Assembly: GCF_003515685.1 (NCBI RefSeq)
Contig: NZ_QWEG01000011.1
Location: 124,001-188,000 of the forward strand
DNA length: 64,000 nt
DNA from: Neobacillus notoginsengisoli
GTDB taxonomy: Bacteria > Bacillota > Bacilli > Bacillales > Cytobacillaceae
Reading direction: 5' to 3'
This document shows, one piece after another, positions 28,623 to 37,977 of this stretch (the first letter of the stretch is position 1; each line of letters opens with the position of its first letter). The notes below the pieces were generated by a model, which saw nothing but the letters and a program-made list of their open reading frames with translations, searched no databases and was not told where the DNA came from. The position numbers and the translations under genes were made by a program.

Positions 28623-31403
28623 TTATTCTCCGGCTGCTTCTTCAGCGTAAGATTCCTTCACTACGCTGGCGCAGCGAGGGCAGATTGTCGGATATTCGGG
28701 ATTGCTGCCTACTTCTTTCGAAACAACCCAGCAGCGGTCGCAAGTTTCACCTTCGGCTTTTGTAACGACGATTGAAGCTGTTTCAAGCTTCAAGGCACTT
28801 TCTGGAGCCTGTTCAAGCGTTCCCGCCACTTCAAAATCTGACACAATGAAAAGCTGCTTTACATCTTCTTTAATTGAATGGAGGAGAGCACGGCTCTCTT
28901 CATTCACATAAAGGGTCACTTTCGCGGTAAGTGACTTGCCGATGATTTTTTCATTTCTCGCCTCTTCAAGCGCCTTTAGGACATCGTCCCTCAGCCTCAT
29001 GAAAGCAGACCATTTTTTCACAAGCTCATCTGCATTCGGATATTCCTTATGCTCTGGCATATCCGTCAGCTGAACAAATTCCTCATTAACGCCAGGGATA
29101 AACTCCCATACCTCATCCGCAGTATGTGAAAGGATTGGCGAAACAAGTTTGGTTAAAGCGACAAGCGATTCATAAAGGACTGTCTGGATGGCACGGCGTT
29201 CCTGATTGTCAGCTGCTTCGATGTACAGGACATCTTTTGCAAAATCAAGGTAGAACGAACTTAAATCCAGTGTACAGAAATTGTTTACCGCATGGTAAAT
29301 GCCCGAAAACTCATATTTTTCAAATGACTGCCTCACGTGTTTAATCAATTTGTTAAGCTTGACGAGCATAAACTGATCGACTTCGCGTAAATTCTCATAG
29401 GCAACCGCATCTGTATCAGGATTGAAATCAGCCAGATTTCCAAGCAGGAACCTGAATGTATTCCTGATTTTCCTGTAAACTTCCGCAACCTGTTTTAAAA
29501 TTGCGTCTGAAACACGGACATCTGATTGATAGTCCACAGATGCAACCCATAGGCGCAAAATATCCGCTCCAAGCTGTTTCATAATCTTTTCCGGAATCAT
29601 GACATTCCCGAGTGATTTACTCATTTTCCTTCCTTCACCATCAAGGACAAATCCATGGCTTAGGACTCCTTTATATGGTGCTTTACCTGTTACGGCAACA
29701 GCTGTAGAAAGTGAAGAGTTGAACCAGCCGCGATACTGGTCGGAGCCTTCAAGATAAAGGTCCGCCGGCCGCTGGAGGTCATCCCGTTCCTCAAGCACTG
29801 CCTGATGGGAGGAACCAGAATCAAACCAGACATCCATGATATCTGTTTCCTTTGTAAACTTCCCGTTCGGTGAATCAGGATGTGTAAATCCTTCTGGCAA
29901 CAGATCCTTTGCTTCTTTTTCAAACCAAATGTTTGAGCCATGCTCGCGGAATAAATTGGATACATGGTCAATTGTTTCGTCCGTGATGATCGGTTCACCG
30001 TTTTCCGCGTAGAAAACAGGGATTGGCACGCCCCATACTCGCTGACGTGAGATACACCAGTCTCCACGGTCACGGACCATATTGAATAGGCGGGTTTCCC
30101 CCCAGGCCGGAACCCATTTTGTTTCTTTAACCGCTTCAAGCAATCCATCCCGGAAGTCTTTAATAGATGCGAACCATTGAGCTGTCGCGCGGAAAATAAC
30201 CGGCTTTTTCGTTCTCCAGTCATGCGGGTAGGAGTGGGTAATGAATGATAGTTTTAAAAGAGCTCCTGCTTTATCCAATGCTTCTGTAATCGGCTTGTTG
30301 GCCTCATCATAGAACAGTCCTTCAAACTGGTCTGCTTCATTCGTCATGTAGCCCTTGTCATCGACTGGACACAGTACATCAAGGCCATATTTCCGGCCGA
30401 TTTGGAAGTCATCCTCCCCATGTCCAGGAGCGGTATGGACGCAGCCCGTACCTGCATCTGTTGTAACATGCTCACCTAACATGACAAGTGAATCACGTCC
30501 ATAAATAGGATGCGTTGCGACAATATATTCAAGATCTTTCCCATTTACCTTTTGAACAACTTCATAAGTGTCCCAGCCAATTTCTTTTGCCGCAACTTCA
30601 AGCAACGCTTCAGCTAATACATATTTTCTCCCACCTGCAGCAACAACTACATAGGCAAGGTCAGGATGGACAGAAATTCCCAGGTTGGCAGGAATCGTCC
30701 ACGGAGTTGTCGTCCAGATGACCATGCTAGTATCGGCATCTAGAACGCCTTTTCCATCTTTAATGGTAAAAGCAACATAAATGGACGGCGACCTTTTATC
30801 TTTGTACTCAATTTCGGCTTCAGCGAGAGCTGATTCACTCGAAGGTGACCAGTAGACCGGCTTTTTGCCTTTATAAATATATCCTTTCTTGGCCATTTCC
30901 CCGAATACCTTGATTTGCTGTGCCTCATACTCTGGCTTTAGAGTGATATAAGGATTTTCCCAGTCCCCACGGACGCCAAGACGCTTAAACTGAGTCCTCT
31001 GGCTGTCAATTTGGCCAAGTGCGTACTCAGTGCAAAGCTGGCGGAATTCAGCCGTTGTCATTTCCTTGCGTTTTACCCCTTTGTTCGCCAATGCCTGCTC
31101 GATTGGCAGGCCATGTGTATCCCAGCCAGGCACATAAGGTGCTTGGTAACCCGTCATCGACTTATGGCGGACAATGAAATCCTTGAGAATTTTATTCAAG
31201 GCATGACCCATATGGATATCGCCATTGGCATAAGGCGGGCCATCATGAAGGACATACAGCGGCCTTCCTTTTGTCCCTTCCTGAACCATTTTGTAGATAT
31301 CTTTTTCTTCCCATTTCGCCTGGATTTCCGGCTCCCTTTTCGGTAGGTTGCCGCGCATTGGGAAATCCGTTTTCGGCATTAATAATGTGTCTTTGTAATC
31401 CAT
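28623..31403 (-). CDS. ileS: Isoleucyl-tRNA synthetase
   Basis: Class I aminoacyl-tRNA synthetase with an editing domain. The 926-aa protein has the HIGH motif as [10 protein letters not shown] (His64-His67), an inserted CP1 editing domain, KMSKS within [11 protein letters not shown], and a C-terminal zinc finger CDRCWVV ... CPRCASVV, which marks the bacterial (IleS1) type rather than the mupirocin-resistant IleS2 type. A complete T-box leader lies upstream. B. subtilis has ylyA between ileS and lspA; it is absent here. Confidence 0.97.
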   Translation of the reverse strand: MDYKDTLLMPKTDFPMRGNLPKREPEIQAKWEEKDIYKMVQEGTKGRPLYVLHDGPPYANGDIHMGHALNKILKDFIVRHKSMTGYQAPYVPGWDTHGLPIEQALANKGVKRKEMTTAEFRQLCTEYALGQIDSQRTQFKRLGVRGDWENPYITLKPEYEAQQIKVFGEMAKKGYIYKGKKPVYWSPSSESALAEAEIEYKDKRSPSIYVAFTIKDGKGVLDADTSMVIWTTTPWTIPANLGISVHPDLAYVVVAAGGRKYVLAEALLEVAAKEIGWDTYEVVQKVNGKDLEYIVATHPIYGRDSLVMLGEHVTTDAGTGCVHTAPGHGEDDFQIGRKYGLDVLCPVDDKGYMTNEADQFEGLFYDEANKPITEALDKAGALLKLSFITHSYPHDWRTKKPVIFRATAQWFASIKDFRDGLLEAVKETKWVPAWGETRLFNMVRDRGDWCISRQRVWGVPIPVFYAENGEPIITDETIDHVSNLFREHGSNIWFEKEAKDLLPEGFTHPDSPNGKFTKETDIMDVWFDSGSSHQAVLEERDDLQRPADLYLEGSDQYRGWFNSSLSTAVAVTGKAPYKGVLSHGFVLDGEGRKMSKSLGNVMIPEKIMKQLGADILRLWVASVDYQSDVRVSDAILKQVAEVYRKIRNTFRFLLGNLADFNPDTDAVAYENLREVDQFMLVKLNKLIKHVRQSFEKYEFSGIYHAVNNFCTLDLSSFYLDFAKDVLYIEAADNQERRAIQTVLYESLVALTKLVSPILSHTADEVWEFIPGVNEEFVQLTDMPEHKEYPNADELVKKWSAFMRLRDDVLKALEEARNEKIIGKSLTAKVTLYVNEESRALLHSIKEDVKQLFIVSDFEVAGTLEQAPESALKLETASIVVTKAEGETCDRCWVVSKEVGSNPEYPTICPRCASVVKESYAEEAAGE

Positions 31404-31450
31404 TTTCTTTTCCTCCTGAACTTACGCATTCAAACACAGCCTATAACAGG

Positions 31451-31492
31451 CAAAAAATAAAAACCTCCCCATCCCAAATAGGGACGAGAAGG
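31451..31492 (-). terminator. T-box attenuator terminator of ileS
   Basis: CCTTCTCGTCCC pairs with GGGATGGGGAGG (three G-T wobbles) around TATTT, then TTTTTATTTTTT on the minus strand. It follows the T-box sequence directly, as required for alternative antiterminator pairing. Confidence 0.9.
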
Positions 31493-31727
31493 TAAGATTC
31501 CCCGCGGTACCACCCTGATAGGCAACGAAAAATTGCCCGCTCAAAGCATCCTTAACGTGGATGGGACGCCGCAGCTTATTCGGCTTATAGCCTTTCAGTG
31601 CGGGACTCATGGGTGATTTTCCAGCTTTCTGCTTTACCGGGCTTCCACCATCCCCGGTTCGCTACATAAGCATGTATAAGCTGTACTGTCCCTTTCATAG
31701 CCTGTATACACTATTACCTCTTCTTAT
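31493..31727 (-). promoter_or_regulatory. T-box riboswitch leader of ileS
   Basis: The invariant T-box AGGGTGGTACCGCGGG is at 31501-31516 on the minus strand, 8 bases before the terminator. Upstream are Stem I-like helices. A candidate isoleucine specifier ATC followed by A is at 31615-31617, but the Stem I fold was only judged by eye. Uncharged tRNA-Ile would stabilise the antiterminator and permit ileS transcription. It fills most of the 356-bp ileS-divIVA gap. Confidence 0.92.
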
Positions 31728-31733
31728 TAGGAA

Positions 31734-31763
31734 ATTATATGCCATTTCATGCCTGTCCGTCAA
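31734..31763 (-). promoter_or_regulatory. ileS SigA promoter
   Basis: -35 TTGACG (31758-31763) and consensus -10 TATAAT (31734-31739) with an 18-base spacer on the minus strand. The -35 overlaps the divIVA stop. The predicted start near 31727 begins the T-box leader. Confidence 0.8.
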
Positions 31764-32275
31764 GCGAGCGAATCTTCTTCCTCCGTTGCTTTTAACTCGG
31801 TTGCATCCAGCTCATAATTTAGCAAGTGATCCCAGTCATCGGTATTGATCATATCAAGTTGGGCCTCGATCAGCATTTTAAAGCGAGTCCTGAATACCTT
31901 GGATTGTTTTTTCAGATCCTCGATTTCAAGAGCAATCTTACGCGCCTTCGATAATGACTCATTCACAATCCGGTCGGCATTCTTTTCCGCTTCTTTAATG
32001 ATCAGCTTCGCTTCTTTCTGGGCGATTCTTTTCACTTCCTCGGCAGCTTCCTGGGCGACAATAATGGACTTATTCAATGTTTCCTCAATATTTGTAAAAT
32101 GGCCGAGCCGGTCATTCATATCATTCAGGCGCTCTTCAAGCTCCTTTTTCTCCCTAAGAATCAACTCATAATCCTTGATTATCTGGTCGAGGAATTCATT
32201 TACCTCATCTTCATCATAACCCCGGAATCCTTTTGTGAATTCCTTATTGTGTATATCCAACGGCGTTAATGGCAT
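31760..32275 (-). CDS. divIVA: Cell-division initiation protein DivIVA
   Basis: Coiled-coil protein that binds negatively curved membrane at poles and septa and positions MinCD and chromosome-anchoring factors. The 171-aa protein begins MPLTPLDIHNKEFTKGFRGYDEDEVNEFLDQI, the membrane-binding lipid domain, followed by a long coiled coil (about 30-140) and an acidic C-terminal tail. It lies between ylmH and ileS as in B. subtilis. Confidence 0.97.
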   Translation of the reverse strand: MPLTPLDIHNKEFTKGFRGYDEDEVNEFLDQIIKDYELILREKKELEERLNDMNDRLGHFTNIEETLNKSIIVAQEAAEEVKRIAQKEAKLIIKEAEKNADRIVNESLSKARKIALEIEDLKKQSKVFRTRFKMLIEAQLDMINTDDWDHLLNYELDATELKATEEEDSLA

Positions 32276-32405
32276 GACGCCACCTCCCTAATTAAGTTTC
32301 GTCCTTCTCCCCGCAAGCAGCACGATTCAGCCTTGCTTGCTGTCTATGTACTGTATATTATTATTCGACAGGAACCTTCATTTTCCTTCAAGTCTCTTGT
32401 GAAAA

Positions 32406-33179
32406 TTATTTTTGTTTACCGACAAGGATCCGCCATTTTTCCTTTTTCGTTTTGCCTTCAATGGAGTTTAACCTTGCTCTTCCATAGCCCTTGACCGATA
32501 TCATATCCGCTTCTCCGCATTCGAATGAAGGACTCGCTATTTCAGTCCAATTCACTTTCACAAGTCCCTGCTGAATCATAAGCTGCGACTTTTGTCTAGA
32601 CAAGTTATGTATCGCGGCAAGGACCGCATCAAGCCTTAATGAACTGACGGTAGTGGCTACTTCTGACCAGGATTCGGCCGGCTCAATTGCCCCATCTATA
32701 GGGACTTCCCTCAAGCTGACGGAAGCCTTTCCTATCGATTCGAGATTCATTTTTACAAAGTCGGCGACTTCTGCCGCACAGAGGAATTGAATTCTATCAT
32801 CCCTTGCAAGAATATCACCGAATTTACCTCGTTTAAGACCAAGTGACATAAGACTTCCTAGGACATGGGGATGCTCCACTGTCACGAATTTAGCAGGATA
32901 CTGGACCTCGATCAGGCGTATTTGGAAGTCCTCCGGCTCGAAAATCGCATAATCAGGCAATAAGAGAGCCCGTTTCCGCTCTGCAAAAGAAGGGCCACCA
33001 GACAGTTCGGTACGGATATCCCCGTTTTCGCCAACAAGTGCCTTTAAAATAAACTGTTCCCTTGGGTCGAGGAAATCAGTCAGTTTAGGCGCGTACATCG
33101 TTTCAACCTGATTCTTCCACTGCAGTACCTGGTCAATAATTTCCCTTTCCGCCGGCCTGAAATGCTGATAAATGTTCAT
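32406..33179 (-). CDS. ylmH: S4-domain RNA-binding protein YlmH
   Basis: Cytoplasmic RNA-binding protein; B. subtilis YlmH has been reported to bind 50S subunits with peptidyl-tRNA and to support C-terminal tailing in ribosome quality control. The 257-aa product has an N-terminal conserved domain (REQFILKALVGENGDIRTELSG region) and a C-terminal S4 domain (SLRLDAVLAAIHNLSRQKSQ). It sits between ylmG and divIVA. RqcH, its functional neighbour in that pathway, is also in this window. Confidence 0.93.
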   Translation of the reverse strand: MNIYQHFRPAEREIIDQVLQWKNQVETMYAPKLTDFLDPREQFILKALVGENGDIRTELSGGPSFAERKRALLLPDYAIFEPEDFQIRLIEVQYPAKFVTVEHPHVLGSLMSLGLKRGKFGDILARDDRIQFLCAAEVADFVKMNLESIGKASVSLREVPIDGAIEPAESWSEVATTVSSLRLDAVLAAIHNLSRQKSQLMIQQGLVKVNWTEIASPSFECGEADMISVKGYGRARLNSIEGKTKKEKWRILVGKQK

Positions 33180-33258
33180 CTTCCTGCTCCTACTTAATTA
33201 ATCCTAAAGCAAAAGACTGGCCTATAAACCAAGTACGCTTGCTCTTTAAACAAAATGG

Positions 33259-33522
33259 TTACATAAACCATCCAAATAAACTGAACAGACCTTTTCGTGC
33301 AAAATTCAGCGTGATGATTGCAACGATTGGCGAAATATCAATCATGCCAAGCGGTGGAATAAACCTTCTGAACAATTCCAGGTATGGTTCGCATATTCTC
33401 GCAAGAAACTGACCAATAGCTGATCCTCTTGCGTTAGGGAACCACGACATTAATATGTAAATAATCAATGCCCAATAGTACAAATCAAAACCCCTATTTA
33501 AAATATCAAAAATTATACCCAT
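33259..33522 (-). CDS. ylmG: YggT-family membrane protein YlmG
   Basis: Small integral membrane protein of unknown molecular role, conserved beside sepF in Gram-positive bacteria and cyanobacteria. The 87-aa product has two hydrophobic segments (about 5-26 and 60-82) and the family motif LARICEPYLELFRRFIPPLGMIDISPIVA. Its gene follows sepF by 7 bases, so co-expression with division genes is likely. Confidence 0.93.
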   Translation of the reverse strand: MGIIFDILNRGFDLYYWALIIYILMSWFPNARGSAIGQFLARICEPYLELFRRFIPPLGMIDISPIVAIITLNFARKGLFSLFGWFM

Positions 33523-33529
33523 CTATCCG

Positions 33530-33973
33530 TTACCACCTCTTATCAGAAAAATCTTGTTCCTGCATCAACTCGGAAATATTTCCGGAAACCTCTACATTAT
33601 CAGGAGTGCACAGGAAAATGCTAATCCCTATTTTTTGGATGTCTCCGCCAATCGCGTACACTGTACCGCTGAGGAAGTCTACAATTCTTTTTGCCTGATC
33701 ATGGTCGATCCGCTGCAGATTGACAACTACCGCCCGACGGTTTTTAAGGTGGTCGGCAATTTCCTGAGCTTCAGAATACATTCTTGGTTCAATTAAGACA
33801 ACCTTAGAGTTCGAAGATTTTTGCACGCTTTGGAGGCTCACAACATTCTGTGTAGTTTTAACAGCCTGGTTTTTTTGTGGCCTGATTGGTTCAGGCTCTT
33901 CCACATATTCCTCTTCTTCATCGTATTGATCATCCAAGAAAAAGAAAGTTTTAAATTTTGATTTAATGCTCAT
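33530..33973 (-). CDS. sepF: Cell-division protein SepF
   Basis: Membrane-associated FtsZ-binding protein that forms rings and bundles FtsZ filaments. The 147-aa protein has an N-terminal amphipathic membrane anchor ([13 protein letters not shown]), an acidic linker, and the DUF552 core with [21 protein letters not shown] and [20 protein letters not shown]. It lies downstream of ylmE. Confidence 0.96.
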   Translation of the reverse strand: MSIKSKFKTFFFLDDQYDEEEEYVEEPEPIRPQKNQAVKTTQNVVSLQSVQKSSNSKVVLIEPRMYSEAQEIADHLKNRRAVVVNLQRIDHDQAKRIVDFLSGTVYAIGGDIQKIGISIFLCTPDNVEVSGNISELMQEQDFSDKRW

Positions 33974-33991
33974 TTGTTCTGCACCTCCAAA

Positions 33992-34666
33992 TCATTTTTC
34001 CCCGACCAGTGCTGTACCGATCCGGATCATTGTTGCCCCTTCTTCAACCGCAATCGTATAATCATTCGACATTCCCATCGACAGTTCCTGACATGGGGAA
34101 TGGGCAAGTCCCATTTCCTGTATACGGTCCCTGAGGACACGCAGGTTCCTGAAGCATGCTCTTAAAACCTCTTCATCATCTGTCAGAGGGGCCATTGTCA
34201 TTAGCCCTTCGACACGGATATTTTTAAAGTCGGCCAGCTTTTCAATAAATTCGAATGTATCAGAGGCACTAATCCCATGCTTTGAATCTTCGCCAGATAC
34301 ATTTACCTGGACTAGGCATTTAACCGGGGCATTAGCACGCTTATTGATTTCTTTCGCAAGTGAAAGCCTGTCCAAAGAATGGATATAATCCACCTTATCA
34401 ATAATGTTCCTAACTTTCCTCGTCTGCAAAGTCCCAATAAAGTGAAATGCCGCTCTTCCGTTTAAAGCTTCCCATTTTTCCAAAAAACCATCGTCACGGT
34501 TTTCCCCAATATGGGTAATTCCCGCTTCAATCGCCTCTGCCGCTCTTTCCTTACTAACATACTTCGTGACAGCGATAATCTTTACATCGGCAGGATCTCT
34601 GTTAGTTTTAAGGCATGCATGATGTATCTCTTTGTTTATTTCTTTAAGATTTCCTGCTATTCCCAT
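33992..34666 (-). CDS. ylmE: Pyridoxal phosphate homeostasis protein YlmE (YggS family)
   Basis: PLP-binding TIM-barrel protein that buffers vitamin B6 and affects amino-acid pools. The chosen start (34664-34666) overlaps the pgeF stop as TAATG and gives 224 aa starting MGIAGNLKEINKEI; an upstream in-frame extension only reads through pgeF. The PLP lysine motif IIAVTKYVS and the GENRDDGFLEKW and FIGTLQTRKVR segments are visible, with the glycine-rich phosphate loop SMGMSNDYTIAVEEGATMIRIG. Confidence 0.95.
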   Translation of the reverse strand: MGIAGNLKEINKEIHHACLKTNRDPADVKIIAVTKYVSKERAAEAIEAGITHIGENRDDGFLEKWEALNGRAAFHFIGTLQTRKVRNIIDKVDYIHSLDRLSLAKEINKRANAPVKCLVQVNVSGEDSKHGISASDTFEFIEKLADFKNIRVEGLMTMAPLTDDEEVLRACFRNLRVLRDRIQEMGLAHSPCQELSMGMSNDYTIAVEEGATMIRIGTALVGEK

Positions 34667-35493
34667 TACCGCAAAGAATCCTCCTTCCAGCCAATAAAAC
34701 CAAGCATCCTTCCAGTTTTCCCATTGTCCCTGCGGTGGGAGAAAAAGTGTTCCCTGCTGCAGCTTGAACAAAGATTTGATTCGGCAATATTCTGTTCTTG
34801 TATGCCTGCCTCAATTAACAGCATACGGTTCATTTCCTTTAAATCTAGAGAATATTGCCCTGGACTAATTTGATTATATGGTTTTTTTTCGACATGTTCC
34901 AGTCTATTATTTACAAAAGAAATAACATAGTCATCAACAATATAACATTTTTTGCAGATGGAAGGCCCGATGGCAGCAAAAATATTGTCGGAACGAATCC
35001 CTTCTTCCTTCCATAGCCTAACCATTTCAGGGCCGATTCCATTAACTGTCCCTTTCCATCCAGCATGGGCAATACCAATCATCCTATTGGTTGGATCAAA
35101 GAAATAAAGCGGAACACAATCAGCGAAGCACATTGTCAGGAGGACTCCGGCCTCATCCGTATAAAAGCCATCCGTGTCTTTTACTGAACGTTCATAATCG
35201 GAAGCTCCCATGCCTTTATGCCGATTTCCAACCTTTTTAATTTGAATGCCATGTGTCTGCTCCGCACCAACCATATCTGCTGCACTGAAACCGGCCGTTT
35301 CAGCGATCAACCTCCTGTTTTTCTGGACAACTAAAAAATCATCACCAACATGGAAGCCTGTATTCAGGCTTCCATATTCGTTCGTCCCTGCCCCGCCATT
35401 TCGCGAAGAAAAACCGGCAGCTAATCCAGGATGCTTTTCCATCCAATCTCTCAAAAAATAAGTTGTCTCGTTTGATAAAAAAAATGGCTCCAT
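34666..35493 (-). CDS. pgeF: Peptidoglycan-editing / purine nucleoside phosphorylase-like protein (YlmD)
   Basis: Multicopper-polyphenol-oxidase-fold protein of the YfiH/PgeF family. Bacterial members have been linked to correcting cell-wall precursors and to purine nucleoside phosphorylase or adenosine deaminase activity. The 275-aa protein has AGFSSRNGG, CFADCVPLYFFDPTNRMIGIAHAGWKGT (zinc site Cys and His), and AIGPSICKKCY. Its stop overlaps the ylmE start by one base. Substrate in this organism is not established. Confidence 0.9.
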   Translation of the reverse strand: MEPFFLSNETTYFLRDWMEKHPGLAAGFSSRNGGAGTNEYGSLNTGFHVGDDFLVVQKNRRLIAETAGFSAADMVGAEQTHGIQIKKVGNRHKGMGASDYERSVKDTDGFYTDEAGVLLTMCFADCVPLYFFDPTNRMIGIAHAGWKGTVNGIGPEMVRLWKEEGIRSDNIFAAIGPSICKKCYIVDDYVISFVNNRLEHVEKKPYNQISPGQYSLDLKEMNRMLLIEAGIQEQNIAESNLCSSCSREHFFSHRRDNGKTGRMLGFIGWKEDSLR

Positions 35494-35555
35494 TCAAAAT
35501 CCCCTGTTTTTTTCTATAGTTTACCATACAAGGGAGCATTCCGGTACCAGTTAGC

Positions 35556-35837
35556 CTAACTGACAGTGTTTTCCTGCTCTTCCTTGCTTGTTTGTAAAGG
35601 AAGGCCTGTCATCCTGACCAAAATAACATCCTGGCCGATTTTTAAAATATTTGTCCATGGGATGACTGTATCTTCCTCTTTCCCAAAGAAACCTAATACC
35701 TTCCCGTTCCCACTAATCACTACAGACTGAATTTTACCGGAATTTAAATTAATGTCGATATCCGATACATTTCCAAGTTTTTTACCATCCGCTACATTGA
35801 TAACATCTTTCATTTGAAAATCAGATATTCTCACCAT
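35556..35837 (-). CDS. ylmC: PRC-barrel sporulation protein YlmC/YmxH family
   Basis: Small protein with a PRC-barrel-like fold, found widely in spore-formers; the molecular role is unknown. The 93-aa product has DVINVADGKKLGNVSDIDIN and GFFGKEEDTVIPW, matching B. subtilis YlmC, with about ten extra C-terminal residues. ATG at 35835-35837 has GGAGTG upstream. Confidence 0.9.
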   Translation of the reverse strand: MVRISDFQMKDVINVADGKKLGNVSDIDINLNSGKIQSVVISGNGKVLGFFGKEEDTVIPWTNILKIGQDVILVRMTGLPLQTSKEEQENTVS

Positions 35838-35944
35838 CTCGTTTCACTCCTGTCCTGTACTAGTAAAAATATATGACACGATTGGAGGAAACTGTACTCA
35901 ACTTCAGTAAACAATGGCTTTTATTGGGCAATGTAATAATATTT

Positions 35945-36195
35945 GTAGTTGACTTCCACTCCAGGCGCACGCTTTCCTCGGGGGGCCAGTGAATCCTCCT
36001 CGGCGCTTTGGCGCCTGCTTGGCCAGCTGCTGCGCCTAGCCCCTCGAGTCGCTTCGGTCCTTCAGGTGAAGTCAAAGACCGACTTCTCCTTCAGGCCCTC
36101 CACCGCTAGTCGGAGCTGACCGAGGCGCTTCCGCTTTTCATGGTTCTCCACTTGCCGCTACATCCCGCCGGAGTCGGCGCCCTCCGTTCCAATTA
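35945..36195. repeat. Dispersed GC-rich intergenic repeat, copy 3 (long form)
   Basis: Shares CTCCAGGCGC, CGCTTTCC, CTCCTCGGCGC with GCGCCTG, TTGCCGCTACATCCCGCCG, GGAGTCGGCGCCCTCCG and a CCAATTAAC end with copies 1 and 2. It carries about 100 extra bases in the middle containing further inverted blocks (for example GTCGCTTCGGTCCTTCAGG and GACCGACTTCTCCTTCAGG). It fills most of the 430-bp ylmC-sigG gap, where B. subtilis has ylmA. No gene is apparent. Confidence 0.8.
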
Positions 36196-36246
36196 ACGCA
36201 TATATTCCATTATTGGACTTTAACACTTTAACACGAATAAATTGAA

Positions 36247-36270
36247 AAAGCTGCCCAAAAGGCAGCTTTA
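36247..36270 (-). terminator. sigG terminator
   Basis: AAAGCTGCC pairs with GGCAGCTTT around TTTTGG-type loop bases, then TTC on the minus strand. The stem begins at the sigG stop codon. The U-tract is short, so efficiency is uncertain. Confidence 0.7.
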
Positions 36271-37047
36271 GCTTTGGATATTTTTACTCATTTGTTTAAT
36301 GGCCGCTTTTTCAAGCCTGGATACTTGTGCCTGGGAAATGCCTATTTCATCGGCTACTTCCATTTGCGTCTTTCCCTGGAAGAACCGTTTTCTCAAAATC
36401 AGTTTCTCCCGTTCATTCAGTCTTCTCATCCCTTCCTTAAGGGCGATTTCCTCTATCCATTGTGTATCTTTATTTCGCTCATCGCTTAATTGATCCATGA
36501 CGTAGATAGGATCCCCACCGTCATTGTAAATTGGCTCGAATAAAGAAACGGGGTCCTGAATCGCATCCATGGCAAATACGATTTCTTCATGGGGAACTTC
36601 AAGCACTTTCGCTATTTCTTCTGCCGTAGGTTCCCTGGACGTCTCACTCATCAGCCTCTCTCTTACCTGAAGGGCCTTATAGGCAATGTCCCTCAGGGAT
36701 CTGGATACCCGAATAGGGTTGTTATCCCTTAAGTAGCGGCGTATTTCACCAATGATCATCGGTACAGCATAAGTTGAAAATTTAACGTTTTGGCCAAGAT
36801 CAAAATTGTCAATCGATTTCATTAGGCCGATGCAGCCAACTTGGAACAAGTCATCAACAAATTCCCCGCGATTGTTAAATCTCTGGATGACACTTAAAAC
36901 AAGGCGCAAGTTTCCGTTGACCAATTTTTCCCTGGCTGACAGGTCCCCATCCTGCATTTCTCTGAAAAGCTTCCGCATTTCTTCGTTTTTTAGAACTGGA
37001 AGTTTCGATGTATCAACACCGCAAATCTCAACCTTATTTCGAGTCAA
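36268..37047 (-). CDS. sigG: Late forespore sigma factor SigG
   Basis: Directs late forespore transcription. The 259-aa protein is nearly identical in outline to B. subtilis SigG: N-terminal MTRNKVEICGVDTSKLPVL (site of the anti-sigma factor CsfB/Gin), region 2 with DLFQVGCIGLMKSIDNFD and STYAVPMIIGEIRRYLRDN, and region 4 with KTQMEVADEIGISQAQVSRLEK. The start is TTG (37045-37047). Its Shine-Dalgarno AGGAGG (37058-37063) lies in a small hairpin, and a candidate SigF/SigG promoter lies at 37087-37116. Confidence 0.97.
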   Translation of the reverse strand: MTRNKVEICGVDTSKLPVLKNEEMRKLFREMQDGDLSAREKLVNGNLRLVLSVIQRFNNRGEFVDDLFQVGCIGLMKSIDNFDLGQNVKFSTYAVPMIIGEIRRYLRDNNPIRVSRSLRDIAYKALQVRERLMSETSREPTAEEIAKVLEVPHEEIVFAMDAIQDPVSLFEPIYNDGGDPIYVMDQLSDERNKDTQWIEEIALKEGMRRLNEREKLILRKRFFQGKTQMEVADEIGISQAQVSRLEKAAIKQMSKNIQS

Positions 37048-37057
37048 TGCTCTTTTC

Positions 37058-37071
37058 CCTCCTTATAGGAG
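37058..37071 (-). promoter_or_regulatory. sigG Shine-Dalgarno hidden in a hairpin
   Basis: On the minus strand CTCCT-ATA-AGGAG forms a five-base-pair stem whose 3' arm is the sigG ribosome-binding site. Together with the TTG start it should lower translation. B. subtilis sigG is known to have a weak start codon and a leader hairpin, so this may be a conserved device. Confidence 0.6.
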
Positions 37072-37086
37072 CTGCTGTTCAAAAAA

Positions 37087-37116
37087 CAGTATCTCCTTGG
37101 AGTGGAAAAATATGCA
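37087..37116 (-). promoter_or_regulatory. Candidate SigF/SigG promoter of sigG
   Basis: -35 TGCATA (37111-37116), 17-base spacer and -10 GATACTG (37087-37093) on the minus strand. The SigG consensus is roughly TGMATA-N17-CATACTA, so the -35 is exact and the -10 matches at five of seven positions. Its distance to the sigG start is about 40 bases. Confidence 0.55.
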
Positions 37117-37213
37117 GAACCGAGATTTCTGCTCTGCCGTAAATATGGGCAAAAAAGGCCGAAAATCCTTGCTAGTATTGTCTTTTTTTTTCGAGAAAAA
37201 ATTATAAAATCAT

Positions 37214-37933
37214 CTAAACCATTTTATTGAATTCTTTTCGGAGTCTCTTGATAATTCTCTTTTCGAGGCGAGATATATAGGACTGAGATATGCCAAGCAG
37301 GTCGGCTACATCCTTCTGCGTTTTTTCTTCCCCATTTGCAAGACCGAAGCGCAGTTCCATTATTTGCTTTTCACGATCGGATAATTGGTGAAGAGCTTTT
37401 GAAAGTAGTTTCCTGTCAACGTTGGCCTCCAAATCCCGGGTAATAATATCCTCATCCGTTCCTAGAACATCTGAAAGGAGGAGTTCATTTCCATCCCAGT
37501 CAATGTTTAATGGCTCATCGAAAGAGACTTCCGACCGGATTTTATTATTTCTTCTTAAAAACATGAGTATTTCATTCTCAATGCACCTGGATGCATATGT
37601 AGCGAGCTTTATTTTTTTCTCCGGATTGAATGTATTTACCGCCTTAATGAGGCCAATTGTTCCAATTGAAATCAAGTCTTCAATATTGATTCCCGTGTTT
37701 TCGAATTTCCTTGCAATATAAACAACGAGGCGCAAATTCCGCTCTATTAGGATGGATCTTGCCGCCTTATCCCCTTCAGGCAGTTTTTTCAGCAGTACTT
37801 CCTCTTCTTCCTTGTTTAAAGGGGGAGGAAGGGCTTCGCTCCCGCCTATATAAAAAACTTCATCCTTTTTAAATCCGAGCTTGATCAGCAGCTTGGACCA
37901 ATAATAGTTTAAGCGGAGCCTCCATTTTTTCAC
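37214..37933 (-). CDS. sigE: Early mother-cell sigma factor SigE (pro-protein)
   Basis: Mother-cell sigma factor made as inactive pro-sigma-E. The 239-aa protein starts with the basic hydrophobic pro-sequence ([20 protein letters not shown]), cleaved in B. subtilis near the [12 protein letters not shown] segment present here at about 28-39. Region 2 ([36 protein letters not shown]) and region 4 ([20 protein letters not shown]) are intact. The start is GTG (37931-37933) with GGAGG 7 bases upstream. It follows its activating protease gene spoIIGA. Confidence 0.97.
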   Translation of the reverse strand: MKKWRLRLNYYWSKLLIKLGFKKDEVFYIGGSEALPPPLNKEEEEVLLKKLPEGDKAARSILIERNLRLVVYIARKFENTGINIEDLISIGTIGLIKAVNTFNPEKKIKLATYASRCIENEILMFLRRNNKIRSEVSFDEPLNIDWDGNELLLSDVLGTDEDIITRDLEANVDRKLLSKALHQLSDREKQIMELRFGLANGEEKTQKDVADLLGISQSYISRLEKRIIKRLRKEFNKMV

Positions 37934-37977
37934 TTGTTTTCCTCCTTCTAAAAAATGTCTTTACGAGTATATTAGTA

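Noticed and set aside
29690-30223. 177-codon frame inside ileS on the same strand
   Set aside because: Out-of-frame shadow of the ileS editing domain region.
32364-32370. Spo0A-box core TTCGACA upstream of divIVA
   Set aside because: A single 7-base core without a recognisable promoter at a suitable distance; expected by chance in a window of this size.
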